Positions 4,943 through 6,376 of a stretch of 6,376 nucleotides of DNA are shown here, piece after piece. The notes below the pieces were generated by a model. The model saw only the letters and a list, made by a program, of their open reading frames with translations, had not been told where the DNA came from and did not search any database. A program made the translations under genes and the position numbers. The stretch is from Verrucomicrobiota bacterium. GTDB lineage: Bacteria; Verrucomicrobiota; Verrucomicrobiia; Chthoniobacterales; UBA10450. Location: assembly GCA_003219335.1 (NCBI GenBank), contig QHOF01000229.1, forward strand, positions 395 to 6,770. The letters are read 5' to 3'. How positions within the stretch are numbered: the first letter of the stretch is position 1; each line of letters opens with the position of its first letter.

Positions 4943-6208
4943 ATGAAATTGCCCATCGCTTGTTATTTGGTCAGTTTACTATCGGTGTCTTTCGTTTGCG
5001 ATGCAGCCGAGTTCGATGTGGCCGCCACTGCGACCAATCAGCTCGCCGTCGATCTTCATCGCCAGCTGGCCACAGGCGACGCCAACCTTTGCGTCTCACC
5101 GTATTCAATTGAAAGCGCGTTGGCCATGACGTTCGCCGGCGTCGATGGCGAAACGCGAACGGAAATGGCGCGGGTCTTGCATCTTCCTGAAAACGATATC
5201 GCCGTACCCGCCTCATTCGCCGCGCTCCAACACTCGCTGGAAGAAATGAGCGCGAAGACGGCCGAGCTGGTAAATGAATCCAAAAAAATCGGCGGCCCGA
5301 GCGAGCCGATTATTTTGAACATCGCCAACCGGCTCTTTGCGCAAAGAGGCTACGACTTTCGGCAGGATTTTCTGTCTATCGTGAAACAAGATTATGGGGC
5401 AGCGATTGAGCCAATCGATTTCGTTGCGAATCCCGCGGCCGCTGCGCAGCACATCAACAAATGGGTCGCCGACCAGACGCGCGACAAGATTCGTGATCTC
5501 ATTCCTGCGGATGCACTGAACAAATTGACCCGGCTCGTGCTTGCGAATGCGCTCTATCTCAAAGCGCCGTGGGCGGATGCCTTTTCCGAGAAGCCAACGC
5601 AGCGGGAACCGTTCCACGTCCGCGGCGGCGCGGCGGTCGATGCCCCAACGATGCGCAAAACCGCGCAATTCGGCTACGCGAAGCGAGAAGGCTTCACCGC
5701 CGTGAGCGTTCCGTATGCCGGCGGCGATCTTCAGTTTCTCGTTCTTCTTCCCGACGACGTGAACGGTCTGCGCGCGTTGGAATCGAAGCTCACCGCGGAC
5801 GCTTTGGCAGAATCCGGAAAGCTGGAAATGCATGAGGTCGATCTGCATCTGCCAAAGTGCAAACTCGAGCCGCCGACGATTGCGCTCGCGAAAACATTTC
5901 AGGCGCTGGGAATGAAAACCGCGTTTGATATTCCGCGAGGCAGCGCGAATTTCAATAAGATCGCGCCGCGCAAGCCGAACGATTATCTCTACATCTCAAA
6001 CATCTTTCACAAGACCTTCATCGCCGTGGACGAAAAAGGAACCGAAGCGGCGGCAGCGACTGCGGTGGTGATGATAAGGGCAACGGCGATTGCACAGCCA
6101 AAACCGCCGCCGATCGAAGTGAAAGTCGATCGGCCATTCGTCTATGCCATTCAGCACGTGTCCAGCGGCGCGTGTCTGTTCCTCGGGCGCGTGACCGATC
6201 CGCGATAA
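4943..6208 (+). CDS. secreted serpin (serine protease inhibitor family I4)
   Basis: Serpins trap serine or cysteine proteases by a one-time conformational change after cleavage of an exposed loop. From ATG 4943 the protein has 421 residues (an ATG at 4928 adds MIFAG). MKLPIACYLVSLLSVSF followed by VCDA-AEF looks like a Sec signal peptide cleaved by signal peptidase I; the Cys is not in a good lipobox, so export to periplasm or medium is inferred. Family blocks, numbered from 4928, include NLCVSPYSIESALAMTFAG (53-71), NIANRLFAQ (131-139), INKWVADQT (176-184), LVLANALYLKAPW (203-215), VSVPYAGG (259-266) and the C-terminal LFLGRVTDP. The hinge is VDEKGTEAAAAT (367-378), with small residues at P12-P9 as in inhibitory serpins. 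Counting from P17 Glu369, P1 is Ala385 and P2 is Arg384. The loop has about 7 more residues before the conserved PF than human alpha-1-antitrypsin and is proline rich (QPKPPP). The next gene starts 2 nt after its stop. Confidence 0.95.
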   Translation: MKLPIACYLVSLLSVSFVCDAAEFDVAATATNQLAVDLHRQLATGDANLCVSPYSIESALAMTFAGVDGETRTEMARVLHLPENDIAVPASFAALQHSLEEMSAKTAELVNESKKIGGPSEPIILNIANRLFAQRGYDFRQDFLSIVKQDYGAAIEPIDFVANPAAAAQHINKWVADQTRDKIRDLIPADALNKLTRLVLANALYLKAPWADAFSEKPTQREPFHVRGGAAVDAPTMRKTAQFGYAKREGFTAVSVPYAGGDLQFLVLLPDDVNGLRALESKLTADALAESGKLEMHEVDLHLPKCKLEPPTIALAKTFQALGMKTAFDIPRGSANFNKIAPRKPNDYLYISNIFHKTFIAVDEKGTEAAAATAVVMIRATAIAQPKPPPIEVKVDRPFVYAIQHVSSGACLFLGRVTDPR

Positions 6209-6210
6209 AT

Positions 6211-6376
6211 ATGGATATCGGCACGCTGGCAAATTTGGTCAATGCCATTGCCGTCACAGCAGGTGTAATCTTTGCCGCGGCGCAAATCAGTTATTATCGC
6301 CGGCGGCGGCGACGCGACGCGATGCTCGAGCTTGTCCGTTCGTTCCAGAGCCCGACCTTTTCAAAAGCGCTACGCC
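6211..6376 (+). CDS. N-terminus of a membrane-anchored hypothetical protein (possibly DUF4760-like), partial
   Basis: The ATG at 6211 opens a frame running off the right edge (55 codons). An N-terminal hydrophobic helix (about residues 5-26, with LANLVNAIAVTAG and VIFAAAQ) is followed by YYRRRRRR and a cytosolic-looking segment with DAMLELVRSFQSP. By the positive-inside rule the arginine cluster should face the cytosol, leaving a short N-terminus outside. The pattern of one anchor, basic residues, then a LELVRSFQ-like segment recalls DUF4760 proteins, from memory only. It begins 2 nt after the serpin stop, so the two are probably co-transcribed. No ribosome site is visible apart from possible coupling. 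Confidence 0.7.
   Translation, partial: MDIGTLANLVNAIAVTAGVIFAAAQISYYRRRRRRDAMLELVRSFQSPTFSKALR

Noticed and set aside
5213..5848. 211-residue open frame on the minus strand
   Set aside because: It lies fully antisense within the serpin gene, has no recognisable motif, and arises from the serpin's codon bias.

Overview
The window reads as a chromosomal stretch of a bacterium with moderately high GC and few clear Shine-Dalgarno sites. The mix is nadC and birA overlapping, a fused siroheme-decarboxylase-like (AsnC/Lrp-fold) protein, a REG-2-like HAD hydrolase, a secreted serpin, and a possible free-standing 5'-3' exonuclease. I would guess a soil Verrucomicrobium (Chthoniobacterales-like). That is an inference from gene content and style; nothing in the window proves the taxonomy.

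Layout: the window opens in the last 40 codons of a probable 5'-3' exonuclease (+). About 380 bp follow with at most one small minus-strand ORF. Then come nadC and birA (+), overlapping by 14 nt: quinolinate phosphoribosyltransferase for NAD synthesis and a biotin-protein ligase. birA converges on a two-gene minus-strand unit, a HlyIII/PAQR-like membrane protein followed by the two-domain siroheme-decarboxylase-like protein. The birA/siroheme junction is filled by a degenerate GTTACAAG-type repeat in both orientations, and the last codons of both genes lie inside it. Divergent from the hlyIII gene is a HAD-family hydrolase (+), whose open frame runs antisense through a complete tRNA-Lys(TTT) gene on the minus strand. 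The window ends with a signal-peptide serpin (+) and, 2 nt after its stop, the start of a membrane-anchored hypothetical protein cut by the window edge.

The genes do not form one pathway. The recurring oddity is at gene 3' ends. birA lacks the family's C-terminal domain and stops inside the repeat. The hlyIII-like frame appears shifted by a short deletion in its last transmembrane helix. The HAD frame appears to have lost its stop and run into the tRNA. The most worthwhile leads are the repeat at the convergent junction, the orphan fused AhbA/AhbB-like protein, and the serpin with a lengthened proline-rich reactive loop. I found no phage, CRISPR, insertion sequence or complete defence system.
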